Shown: positions 7,518 through 13,511 of the stretch, piece after piece
How the letters are laid out: each line of letters starts with the position of its first letter
Numbering within the stretch: position 1 is the stretch's first letter
Source: an uncultured bacterium
GTDB taxonomy: Bacteria > Bacillota > Clostridia > Oscillospirales > Ruminococcaceae
Direction of reading: 5' to 3'
DNA: 21,456 nucleotides
NCBI GenBank assembly: GCA_905215595.1
Contig: CAJMQZ010000026.1
Coordinates: 1 to 21,456, forward strand
Position numbers and translations under genes: made by a program
The notes under the pieces: generated by a model
Seen by the model: only the letters and a program-made list of their open reading frames with translations
The model's database searches: none
What the model was told of the DNA's origin: nothing

Positions 7518-8143
7518 ACGATTTAAGCTGTGCACAGTTTCTGGCACAGCTTGCCAGCAAAGCGCCCACGCCGGGCGGCGGCGGCACTGCCGCGCTGGTA
7601 GGCGCTGCCGGTGTGGCACTGGGCAACATGGTGGGCTGCCTGACCACCGGCAAAAAAAAGTATGCCGCCGTGGAAGCGGACATTCAGGCACTGAACGCCC
7701 GGGCTGAAGCCCTTCGGCTGGAGCTGGAAGCGCTGGTACAGGCCGATGCCGATGTTTTTGCGCCGCTGGCTGCGGCCTACGGCCTGCCCAAGGATACCCC
7801 GGAGCAGGCCGCTCACAAGGCTTCTGTGCTGGAAGCCGCACTGGACAGTGCAAGTGCCGTGCCGCTGCAAATTATGGAAAAGTGCGCCGAGGGTATCGCG
7901 CTGGCGGGGCAGTACGCCGCCAAAGGCAGCGTGCTGGCGGTATCGGATGCAGGCTGCGCCGCCGTGCTGTGCAAGGCGGCATTGCAGGCCGCAAGCCTGA
8001 ATGTGTTTATTAACACCAAGCTGATGGCAGACCGCAGCCGCGCCGCCGTGCTGGACGCCCGGGCAGACGCATTGCTGGCAGAGTTTGTGCCCCGGGCAGA
8101 CGAAACCTTCACCGCCGTCAGCGGGAAACTCCGCAATAAATAA
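7508..8143 (+). CDS. fchA: Methenyltetrahydrofolate cyclohydrolase, FTCD_C family
   Basis: Expected to interconvert 5,10-methenyl-THF and 10-formyl-THF. The 211-residue, Ala-rich helical protein belongs to the cyclodeaminase/cyclohydrolase family: APTPGGGGTAALVGA near the N terminus, a KKKYAAVE segment, and AAKGSVLAVSDAG in the middle, all typical of the fold shared with formiminotransferase-cyclodeaminase. GAGAGGGG (7491-7498) precedes ATG 7508 inside the previous gene. Because folD directly follows and has lost cyclohydrolase residues, the cyclohydrolase role is favoured over glutamate-formimino-THF cyclodeamination, and no histidine-degradation genes are near. The alternative cannot be fully excluded. 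Confidence 0.88.
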   Translation: MEMNDLSCAQFLAQLASKAPTPGGGGTAALVGAAGVALGNMVGCLTTGKKKYAAVEADIQALNARAEALRLELEALVQADADVFAPLAAAYGLPKDTPEQAAHKASVLEAALDSASAVPLQIMEKCAEGIALAGQYAAKGSVLAVSDAGCAAVLCKAALQAASLNVFINTKLMADRSRAAVLDARADALLAEFVPRADETFTAVSGKLRNK

Positions 8144-8165
8144 TATCACAAATGAGGGAAAGTAT

Positions 8166-9038
8166 ATGGCAACGATTTTAAAGGGCGCGCCGGTGGTGGC
8201 CGCCATGAACGAGCGCAATGCCGCACTCTGCGAGCAGCTGAAAGCCAAGGGCATTACCCCCACGCTGGCCGTGGTGCGGGTGGGCGAGCGGGAGGATGAC
8301 CTCTCCTACGAGCGGGGCGTGACGACCCGCTGCGGCAAGGTGGGGGTTGCCGTCAAGCAGTTCGTGCTGCCCGCCGACGCCACACAGGAGCAGCTGCTTC
8401 AGGTATTGGACGAGGTGAACACCGATGACGGCATCCACGGCTGTTTGCTGTTCCGTCCCCTGCCCAAGCAGTTCGATGACCGCACCATCCGCGCCGCCCT
8501 GCGCCCGGAAAAGGACATCGACGGCATCACGGACGCTTCGCTGGCCGGGGTGTTCACGAATACCGAGCTGGGCTACGCGCCCTGCACCGCGCAGGCGTGC
8601 ATGGAAATTCTGAAATATTATAATGTTCCCCTTTCCGGCAAGCGTGCCGTGGTGGTGGGCCGCAGCCTTGTGGTGGGCAAGCCAGCCGCCATGATGCTGG
8701 ACCGGGAAAACGCCACCGTGACCCTGTGCAACTCCCGCACCCAGAACCTGCCGGAAGTGTGCAGGCAGGCCGACATCGTGGTGGTGGCCATGGGCAAGAT
8801 GGCGGCTGTGGGCGCGGACTGCCTGCGGGCAGGCCAGACGGTCGTGGATGTGGGCATCCATGTAAACGAGGAGGGCAAGCTGTGCGGTGACGTGCAGTTT
8901 GCCGCCGCAGAGCCGGTGGTGGAGGCCATTACTCCCGTGCCCGGCGGCGTAGGCACCGTGACCACCTCGGTGCTGGTAGGTCATGTGGTGCAGGCGGCGT
9001 GCAAAGGAATTACCCCTTCCGTCACGGCTGCGCCGTGA
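8166..9038 (+). CDS. folD: Methylene-THF dehydrogenase FolD, probably lacking cyclohydrolase activity
   Basis: FolD proteins oxidise 5,10-methylene-THF to methenyl-THF with NAD(P)+ and usually also hydrolyse it to 10-formyl-THF. The 290 residues include RPEKDIDGIT, a Rossmann-type VVVGRSLVVGKPAAMML and the C-terminal PVPGGVGTVTTSVL. Ungapped comparison with E. coli FolD from memory puts V52 where catalytic Lys54 should be (Y48 is kept) and F96 where Gln98 should be; D119, matching Asp121, is kept. ATG 8166 follows GAGGGAAAG; longer in-frame starts lie inside fchA. The last eight codons (TPSVTAAP) and the stop belong to a dispersed repeat beginning exactly at 9012, so the native C terminus was probably replaced. 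Confidence 0.93.
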   Translation: MATILKGAPVVAAMNERNAALCEQLKAKGITPTLAVVRVGEREDDLSYERGVTTRCGKVGVAVKQFVLPADATQEQLLQVLDEVNTDDGIHGCLLFRPLPKQFDDRTIRAALRPEKDIDGITDASLAGVFTNTELGYAPCTAQACMEILKYYNVPLSGKRAVVVGRSLVVGKPAAMMLDRENATVTLCNSRTQNLPEVCRQADIVVVAMGKMAAVGADCLRAGQTVVDVGIHVNEEGKLCGDVQFAAAEPVVEAITPVPGGVGTVTTSVLVGHVVQAACKGITPSVTAAP

Positions 9039-9142
9039 CACCTTCCCCAAGGGGACGGCTTTTCGCGCCAGCCGGAAACTTTGCCACACCTCCATAAGGC
9101 GTCCCCTTGGGGGAGCTGGCGCGTTAGCGCCTGAGGGGGTTT
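9012..9142 (+). repeat. Hairpin-rich dispersed repeat, copy A
   Basis: About 131 bp. Order: outer end ACCCCTTCC (9012), hairpin GTCACGGC-TGC-GCCGTGAC (9021-9039), palindrome CCTTCCCCAAGGGGACGGC, a core containing CCGGAAACTTTGCC, palindrome GGCGTCCCCTTGGGGGAGC, hairpin GGCGC-GTTA-GCGCC (9118-9131), outer end TGAGGGGGTT (9132). The two halves are imperfect inverted repeats. It begins inside folD and ends two bases before the RBS (AAGGAG, 9144-9149) of the DUF559 gene. Copies at 12147, 12369 and 19137 share this plan. Confidence 0.85.
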
Positions 9143-9156
9143 TAAGGAGCACCATC

Positions 9157-9534
9157 ATGCCATTACCGTATCAAGAAAAACTGACTCCCCGTGCCAGAGA
9201 ATTACGAAAAAAAGCAACAAAACAGGAAAACCATCTCTGGTATGACTATTTAAAGGATCATCCCATTCGTTTTAAAAGGCAAAAGCCCATCAGCAGTTTT
9301 ATCGCCGACTTCTACTGCCATGCCGCCAGACTAGTGGTAGAGCTGGACGGCTCTCAGCACTACGATGAACAGGGGCTTATCTACGATAAAGAGCGTGCGG
9401 CTATTCTGGAGCAGTATGGTGTAAAGGTTCTGCGCTTTTCAAACTTGGAGGTCGAGCGCAATTTTCAGGGCGTTTGTACGGCAATTGATTTAGCCGTCAA
9501 AGAACGGATAGAACAGCTTTCCACAAGCAAATAA
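9157..9534 (+). CDS. DUF559 (Vsr-like fold) putative endonuclease
   Basis: A 125-residue DUF559-type protein, a family related in fold to very-short-patch-repair nucleases; the substrate is unknown. Visible features are a basic N-terminal region (RELRKKATKQENHLWYDYL), RFKRQKPISSFIADFYC with D51, and VVELDGSQHYD with E62, D64, Q67 and H68, which fit a PD-(D/E)XK-like site. LRFSNLEVERN follows, common in the family. ATG 9157 is seven bases after AAGGAG. Composition differs from the neighbours: two hand-counted 60-base blocks (9181-9300) hold 27 and 21 G+C, against well over 60% in folD. It is bracketed by repeat copy A and an inverted repeat-end sequence at 9541-9555, suggesting it arrived with the repeat. 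Confidence 0.85.
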   Translation: MPLPYQEKLTPRARELRKKATKQENHLWYDYLKDHPIRFKRQKPISSFIADFYCHAARLVVELDGSQHYDEQGLIYDKERAAILEQYGVKVLRFSNLEVERNFQGVCTAIDLAVKERIEQLSTSK

Positions 9535-9540
9535 CAAAAC

Positions 9541-9579
9541 AACACCCTCAGGCGCAAAGGTCTGAGGGTGTTTCTCTTT
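9541..9579. terminator. Terminator built from a repeat-end sequence
   Basis: AACACCCTCAG (9541-9551) pairs with CTGAGGGTGTT (9562-9572), 10 nt loop, followed by TCTCTTTCG. It lies between the convergent DUF559 and mraY-like genes. Its left arm with the next bases, AACACCCTCAGGCGC, is the reverse complement of the copy A end GCGCCTGAGGGGGTT (9128-9142) with one mismatch. Confidence 0.75.
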
Positions 9580-9597
9580 CGTTTTATAGCGTGCCGC

Positions 9598-10551
9598 TCA
9601 GCCCCGCACAAGGAGCAGCAGCAAGGCCGAGGCCACACACTGCAGAATGAGCCAGCGGGCTACCACCTGCTCGTCGCTCCAGCCCTTGCGCTTGCGCACA
9701 TGGTCGTGGAGAGGGGTCAGGGTGTTTTTCAGGATCCAGATGTGCAGAAAACGCTTCAGGCTGATCTTCAGAATGCCCAAGCTGCCGTCCGCGATGAACA
9801 CGATAGCCGCCAGCAGGAAAGCAAAGGGGTGGCCGCACTTAAGCGACAGCATGGCGATGAAAAAGCCCATGGCGCGGCTGCCCGCATCGCCCATCAGCAG
9901 GCTGGAAGGCTTGGCATTCAACCACAGGTAAGCCAGCAGCGCACCGATGAACACCACGCCGGCAGTGGCGTAGGCGCCCAGCTCGGTCTTATAGGCCAGC
10001 AGGTAGGTGCCAATGGTCACCACTGCCAGACTGGCGGAAAGGCCGTCCACACCGTCGGTGCAGTTGACCACGTTGATGCTTGCCCAGATAAGGATAACGA
10101 TGAGCAGCAGGTACACTGCATAGGGCAGGGTGAAGCTCCACTGCAAAAAGTGTACGCCGCAGCCATTGAAGTTCAGGTAGGTGACGCCCGCCAGCACTGC
10201 GATGACAAAATCGATGATGCCTTTTTTGTACTCGTTCCAGGCAGTTTCGGCGGCATCGTCCAGATAACCGGAGAGCATGGAAGCGATGAGCAGCACATTG
10301 TACACCACATACTCGGTGGTAAAGGGCAAAAACGCCAGCGACACCAGTGCGATGCACAGCACAAAGATCAGTCCGGAGCCTCGCGCCTTGCCTTTGGAAA
10401 GCTCGCCGTTCACCGCAAAGGCGCGGCCATGGTCGTGGGGCAGTTTATCGCGGAAAATGGAATCCGTCAGAGCGGTCAGAGCAAACGCCAGCAAAAAAGC
10501 CATGGCATCCACGCCCCGCTGCCCGATGACAGAGGTCAGCATTTGGATCAT
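9598..10551 (-). CDS. MraY-like phospho-sugar prenyl-phosphate transferase
   Basis: A 317-residue polytopic membrane protein of the glycosyltransferase 4 family; MraY links UDP-MurNAc-pentapeptide to undecaprenyl phosphate to make lipid I. About ten hydrophobic segments are visible. Catalytic signatures: SGYLDD (Asp pair), NCTDGVDGLSAS, MGDAGSRAMGF and TPLHDHVRKRKGW. In standard MraY the last is PIHHHFE followed by KGW, so the middle His is Asp here, and the usual TPTMGG loop is replaced by KARGSGLIF. It stands alone, outside a division and cell wall cluster. ATG 10551 is preceded by AGAGG (10563-10567). MraY is preferred over WecA/TagO because of the KGW context, but the exact substrate is uncertain. 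Confidence 0.8.
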   Translation of the reverse strand: MIQMLTSVIGQRGVDAMAFLLAFALTALTDSIFRDKLPHDHGRAFAVNGELSKGKARGSGLIFVLCIALVSLAFLPFTTEYVVYNVLLIASMLSGYLDDAAETAWNEYKKGIIDFVIAVLAGVTYLNFNGCGVHFLQWSFTLPYAVYLLLIVILIWASINVVNCTDGVDGLSASLAVVTIGTYLLAYKTELGAYATAGVVFIGALLAYLWLNAKPSSLLMGDAGSRAMGFFIAMLSLKCGHPFAFLLAAIVFIADGSLGILKISLKRFLHIWILKNTLTPLHDHVRKRKGWSDEQVVARWLILQCVASALLLLLVRG

Positions 10552-10590
10552 AAGATAACATTCCTCTTTCTTTCTGTATAGTACGTTGTG

Positions 10591-10619
10591 AGTGTATCAC
10601 GCCCTAGACCAAAAATCAA
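10591..10619 (-). promoter_or_regulatory. Predicted promoter of the mraY-like gene
   Basis: On the minus strand TTGATT (10614-10619) and TACACT (10591-10596) are 17 bp apart, about 40 bp before the start codon. Confidence 0.55.
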
Positions 10620-10644
10620 TCCCGGCAGCAAAATTCACTTTGGA

Positions 10645-10673
10645 TTGACTTTTCTCCCGCGGCTCTCTATAAT
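10645..10673 (+). promoter_or_regulatory. Predicted sigma-A promoter of the MATE gene
   Basis: TTGACT (10645-10650) and TATAAT (10668-10673) are 17 bp apart, near consensus. It is divergent from the mraY-like promoter, with 25 bp between the two -35 boxes. Confidence 0.75.
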
Positions 10674-10716
10674 AATGTATTAGTCTGTAATTTTCACCCA
10701 CAACGCAGGAGGTTCC

Positions 10717-12135
10717 ATGTCCATTACACTTGAGCAGCTCTCTGCCCGGATGCGGCAAGGCGAGCAGGTGCCGCTGCGTCACACCGCACAGGTGGCGCTG
10801 ACGCTGAGCATCCCTTCCATTTTGCAGCAGATCGTGGTCACCGCCATGGAGTACATCGATGCAGCCATGGTGGGGCATATCGGTGCCGCCGCAACAGCCT
10901 CCATTGGCATCGTCAGTTCCAGCACATGGCTGCTGCACGGGATGCTGGCCGGGCTGTGCATGGCGTTTTCCATTCAGGTGGCGCAGTATCTGGGCGCAGA
11001 CCGCCAGCAGGACGCCCGTGGCGTTTTGCGGCAGTCCATGCTGTTCAATCTGGCGGTGGGGCTTGCCGCAGCGGCCTTTGGCGTGGGCATCAGCCGGTTT
11101 CTGCCCGGGTGGCTGGGCGCAGACACGGCACTGCAGGCAAACGCTTCAGCCTATTTTGCCATCTGGTCGGCTTCCCTGCCCTTCATCATGGCCATGGGCA
11201 CCTACGCCGCCATGCTGCGCTCTACGGGTGATGCGCTTACCCCGGGTCTCATCAGCATCTTCACCTGCGTACTGGACATCATCTTCAACTTTTTTCTCAT
11301 CAACCCCACCCGGGAGATGACGGTATTCGGCCAGAACCTCACGGTCTGGGGTCTGGGCTGGGGCGTACCGGGCGCAGCACTGGGCACAGCCCTTGCCAAC
11401 GCTGTGGGCGGTACGCTGGCGTTGGGCGTTCTGCTGCTGAGGGATGGCCCGCTGTGCATCCGCAAGCCCGGCTCGTGGCACATTACCCGCGCCTGCCTGC
11501 ATAACGTGTGGAAGGTGGGCGCACCGCTGGCGGCAGAGCGCGCCGCCCTGTCCTCGGCACAGGTGCTGCTGGTGCGCATCGTGTCCGGGCTGGGCACTAC
11601 CGCCATTGCCGCCAACAGTCTGGGGGTCAGCGCCGAGAGCCTGTGCTACATGGCGGGCTACGGCATTCAGGACGCTGCCCTTGCGCTGGTGGGACAGGCC
11701 GTGGGCGCAAACCGCCGGGACATGGCCAAGCGCTTTGCGTGGCTGTGCACCGCCATGGGCATGGGCATCATGGCACTGACCGGCGTGGGGCTGTATGTGT
11801 TTGCCCCGCAGCTGATGGGCATTTTTACCGCCGATGCCGCCGTCATTGCGCTGGGTGCGCGGGTGCTGCGCATCGAAGCCTTTGCCGAACCGATGTTCGG
11901 GGCAAGCATCGTAGCCAGCGGCTCCATGCAGGGCGCAGGCGACAGCAGCGGCTGCTTTATCCTGAACCTTGTCAGTATGTGGGGCGTGCGGCTGACCTTG
12001 GCAGTTCTGCTGGCTCCCCACTTTGGGCTGGTGGGCGTATGGGTGGCCATGTGCGCCGAGCTTTGCACCCGCGGCGCACTGTTTTTGCTGCGCATGGCGC
12101 GTGGCAAATGGCTGGATAAGGGCGCACTGGCGTAA
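10717..12135 (+). CDS. MATE family multidrug/organic cation exporter
   Basis: A 472-residue inner-membrane antiporter, typically moving drugs or organic cations out against Na+ or H+. Two MatE repeats of six membrane segments are visible: the first opens with ALTLSIPSILQQIVVTAMEYIDAAMVGHIG, abbreviated here to SIPSILQQIVVTAMEYIDAA, the second with VGAPLAAERAALSSAQ. Other typical parts are LRSTGDALTPGL and GSMQGAGDSS in equivalent places of the two halves, which supports the internal duplication. ATG 10717 follows AGGAGG with a short spacing of four bases. It has its own promoter and is followed by a repeat-rich gap. The transported substrate cannot be told from sequence. Confidence 0.94.
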   Translation: MSITLEQLSARMRQGEQVPLRHTAQVALTLSIPSILQQIVVTAMEYIDAAMVGHIGAAATASIGIVSSSTWLLHGMLAGLCMAFSIQVAQYLGADRQQDARGVLRQSMLFNLAVGLAAAAFGVGISRFLPGWLGADTALQANASAYFAIWSASLPFIMAMGTYAAMLRSTGDALTPGLISIFTCVLDIIFNFFLINPTREMTVFGQNLTVWGLGWGVPGAALGTALANAVGGTLALGVLLLRDGPLCIRKPGSWHITRACLHNVWKVGAPLAAERAALSSAQVLLVRIVSGLGTTAIAANSLGVSAESLCYMAGYGIQDAALALVGQAVGANRRDMAKRFAWLCTAMGMGIMALTGVGLYVFAPQLMGIFTADAAVIALGARVLRIEAFAEPMFGASIVASGSMQGAGDSSGCFILNLVSMWGVRLTLAVLLAPHFGLVGVWVAMCAELCTRGALFLLRMARGKWLDKGALA

Positions 12136-12146
12136 AGACGGCGTGC

Positions 12147-12303
12147 GCCCTCTCAGGCGCTCCCGCGCCAGCTCCCCCAAAGGGGGAGCCAAGGTTTAAA
12201 GCCCATTGCTAAAGCATTAGGTATAATGAGAAAGTTTCCGGCAGTGCTCTTGGCTCTCCCTTTGGGAGAGCTGGCAAGCCCGACAGGGCTTGACTGAGAG
12301 GGC
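12147..12303 (+). repeat. Hairpin-rich dispersed repeat, copy B, with perfect 10 bp terminal inverted repeats
   Basis: 157 bp ending in GCCCTCTCAG (12147-12156) and CTGAGAGGGC (12294-12303), perfect inverted repeats. Inside are hairpin GCGC-TCCC-GCGC, palindrome GCTCCCCC-AAA-GGGGGAGC (12171-12189), a core with AAAGTTTCCGG, palindrome GCTCTCCC-TTT-GGGAGAGC (12253-12271) and hairpin AGCCC-GACA-GGGCT. The plan matches copies A and D with diverged sequence. It starts 11 bp after the MATE stop codon. Confidence 0.85.
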
Positions 12304-12368
12304 GAAACTGACGCGTCCGCAAACTTTACACTTTAGCTGGAAACATCATTGCTATGCCAAGGGCCCAT

Positions 12369-12425
12369 CTCAGAGGGGGCTGGCGAGCGCAGCGAGACTG
12401 GGGGTGCAGCCGTGACGGAAGGGGT
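12369..12425 (+). repeat. Dispersed repeat, copy C, core deleted
   Basis: GGGGGCTGGCGAGCGCAGCG followed by AGACTGGGGGT is the complement of the left half of copy D (with small gaps), and GCAGCCGTGACGGAAGGGGT is the complement of the left end of copy A. The two repeat ends are joined without the palindrome-flanked core, so this is a shortened or hybrid copy. The 65 bp between copies B and C show only a stray GCAAACTTT/GGAAAC pair; no gene was seen in 12136-12490. Confidence 0.7.
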
Positions 12426-12433
12426 AAGCCCTC

Positions 12434-12474
12434 TAAAGAGAAAGAGCCGGAAAGTCCGCGGACTTTCCGGCTCT
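12434..12474 (-). terminator. Terminator of ribU
   Basis: AGAGCCGGAAAGTCC (12443-12457) and its perfect complement (12460-12474) form a 15 bp stem with almost no spacer, followed on the minus strand by TTTCTCTTTAG. It lies 17 bp after the ribU stop codon. Confidence 0.8.
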
Positions 12475-12490
12475 CTGTTATTTCAGCAGC

Positions 12491-13090
12491 TTACTTGCGG
12501 CCGTGCAGGATGGGAGACAGGGGCTTATAAATCAGCAGACACAGCACGGCGTCCAGCAGACCCTTGACCAGCGTGAAGGGCATGTTGAAGATCACAAGGC
12601 ACTTGATCAGGCTGTCAGCAGAGGGCAGGATGGCCTGATACATGCCCAAAATAGCTTCCAGCGGCATGTGGTAGAACTGTACATAGGCCGGGTAGGTGAT
12701 GAAGTAGTTGGAGGGCACGCTGAACACAGCCATAGCGGCCGCACCGGCAATGGCGCCCAGAATGGCGGTCTTGCGGCTCTTGTGGCGCTTGTAGACAAAG
12801 CCCGCCACAGCAGAGAACACCGCGCCCAGCATAAAGTTGCACAGCTCGCCCACGCAGGCGGTGGAGGTGCCCTTGATGATGATGTGCAGCAGGTTCTTCA
12901 TAAAGCTGATGACCACGCCGTACACCGGGCCCAGTGCAAAGGCACCCAGCAGGGCGGGCAGGTCGGAGAAGTCCATCTTGACAAAGGACGGGATGAGCAT
13001 CGGCAGCGGGAACTCGATGAACATCAGGATAAAGGCGACCGCGCTGAGCATGGCGGCAACGGTCAGGTTGTGGGTGGTATTCTTTTTCAT
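12491..13090 (-). CDS. ribU: Riboflavin ECF transporter S component
   Basis: Membrane protein that binds riboflavin and pairs with the shared ECF energising module (EcfA1, EcfA2, EcfT, encoded elsewhere) for uptake. The 199-residue protein has about six hydrophobic segments. Family features: an N-terminal Lys-rich start, VAAMLSAVAFILMFIEFPLP, DFSDLPALLGAFALGPVYG and VISFMKNLLHIIIKGTSTAC, with the C terminus KGLLDAVLCLLIYKPLSPIL. GGAGG at 13100-13104 sets ATG 13090; the open frame extends far upstream but crosses the riboswitch. The FMN riboswitch directly upstream identifies the vitamin with good confidence. Confidence 0.93.
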   Translation of the reverse strand: MKKNTTHNLTVAAMLSAVAFILMFIEFPLPMLIPSFVKMDFSDLPALLGAFALGPVYGVVISFMKNLLHIIIKGTSTACVGELCNFMLGAVFSAVAGFVYKRHKSRKTAILGAIAGAAAMAVFSVPSNYFITYPAYVQFYHMPLEAILGMYQAILPSADSLIKCLVIFNMPFTLVKGLLDAVLCLLIYKPLSPILHGRK

Positions 13091-13176
13091 GGTAGTTGTC
13101 CTCCCCGGGGTGTACTCCCCGTTCAAATTTGTTCGGAAAGCCCTTTTCGCGCTGGATTGAACCGGAAAGACAAACC

Positions 13177-13217
13177 AAAAAGCGCCCTGCTGCAACCAAA
13201 AAACTGCAACAGGGCGC
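13177..13217 (-). terminator. Riboswitch-controlled attenuator before ribU
   Basis: On the minus strand GCGCCCTGTTGCA (13205-13217) pairs with TGCAGCAGGGCGC (13182-13194), one wobble pair, loop about 10 nt, followed by TTTTTGG. It sits between the FMN aptamer and the ribU RBS and is the expected expression platform: FMN bound, terminator formed, ribU off. Confidence 0.85.
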
Positions 13218-13237
13218 ACAGACGCAATTTGCCTGCC

Positions 13238-13346
13238 GTTTCTTGCATCCGGACTATACCGTTGGTCCCGGAGTTGCACCGGGTCAGCACCCTTGCGGGT
13301 GGTCGCGGACTTTACCGCCAGTGGGGAATTGCACCCCGCCCTGAAA
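13238..13346 (-). promoter_or_regulatory. FMN riboswitch (RFN element)
   Basis: The minus strand shows the RFN blocks in order: TCAGGGCGGGGTGCAATTCC, CCACTGGCGGTAAAGTCCGC, a variable hairpin ACCACCCGCAAGGGTGCTGA, CCCGGTGCAACTCCGGGACC and ACGGTATAGTCCGGATG with a closing GAAACGG strand. It senses FMN and controls the downstream ribU through the attenuator. Confidence 0.96.
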
Positions 13347-13363
13347 CGAACTTTCTGTCCAAG

Positions 13364-13392
13364 AGTATAGCGCGGCAGAGCGGTGCTGTCAA
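13364..13392 (-). promoter_or_regulatory. Predicted sigma-A promoter of the ribU leader
   Basis: On the minus strand TTGACA (13387-13392) and TATACT (13364-13369) are 17 bp apart, so transcription would start just before the FMN aptamer. Confidence 0.85.
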
Positions 13393-13448
13393 CCCCTTTT
13401 TGAAAGTTTGCGCAATTTTTATCAAAGTGTGTTTTCACCTTTCTTTCC

Positions 13449-13477
13449 TTGCCCCGGGCGGCAGAGTATGCTATCAT
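13449..13477 (+). promoter_or_regulatory. Predicted promoter of the MscS gene
   Basis: TTGCCC (13449-13454) and TATCAT (13472-13477) are 17 bp apart with TGC before the -10. Confidence 0.6.
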
Positions 13478-13511
13478 AATATGCGTTGTGAAAAAACACA
13501 GGAGGTTTTCC

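Noticed and set aside
9157..9534. DUF559 gene as a restriction or mismatch-repair partner
   Set aside because: No DNA methyltransferase, specificity or mutL/mutS gene is adjacent, so a restriction or Vsr role is not supported here.
12222..12227. TATAAT inside repeat copy B as an outward promoter
   Set aside because: No acceptable -35 hexamer lies 16-18 bp upstream.
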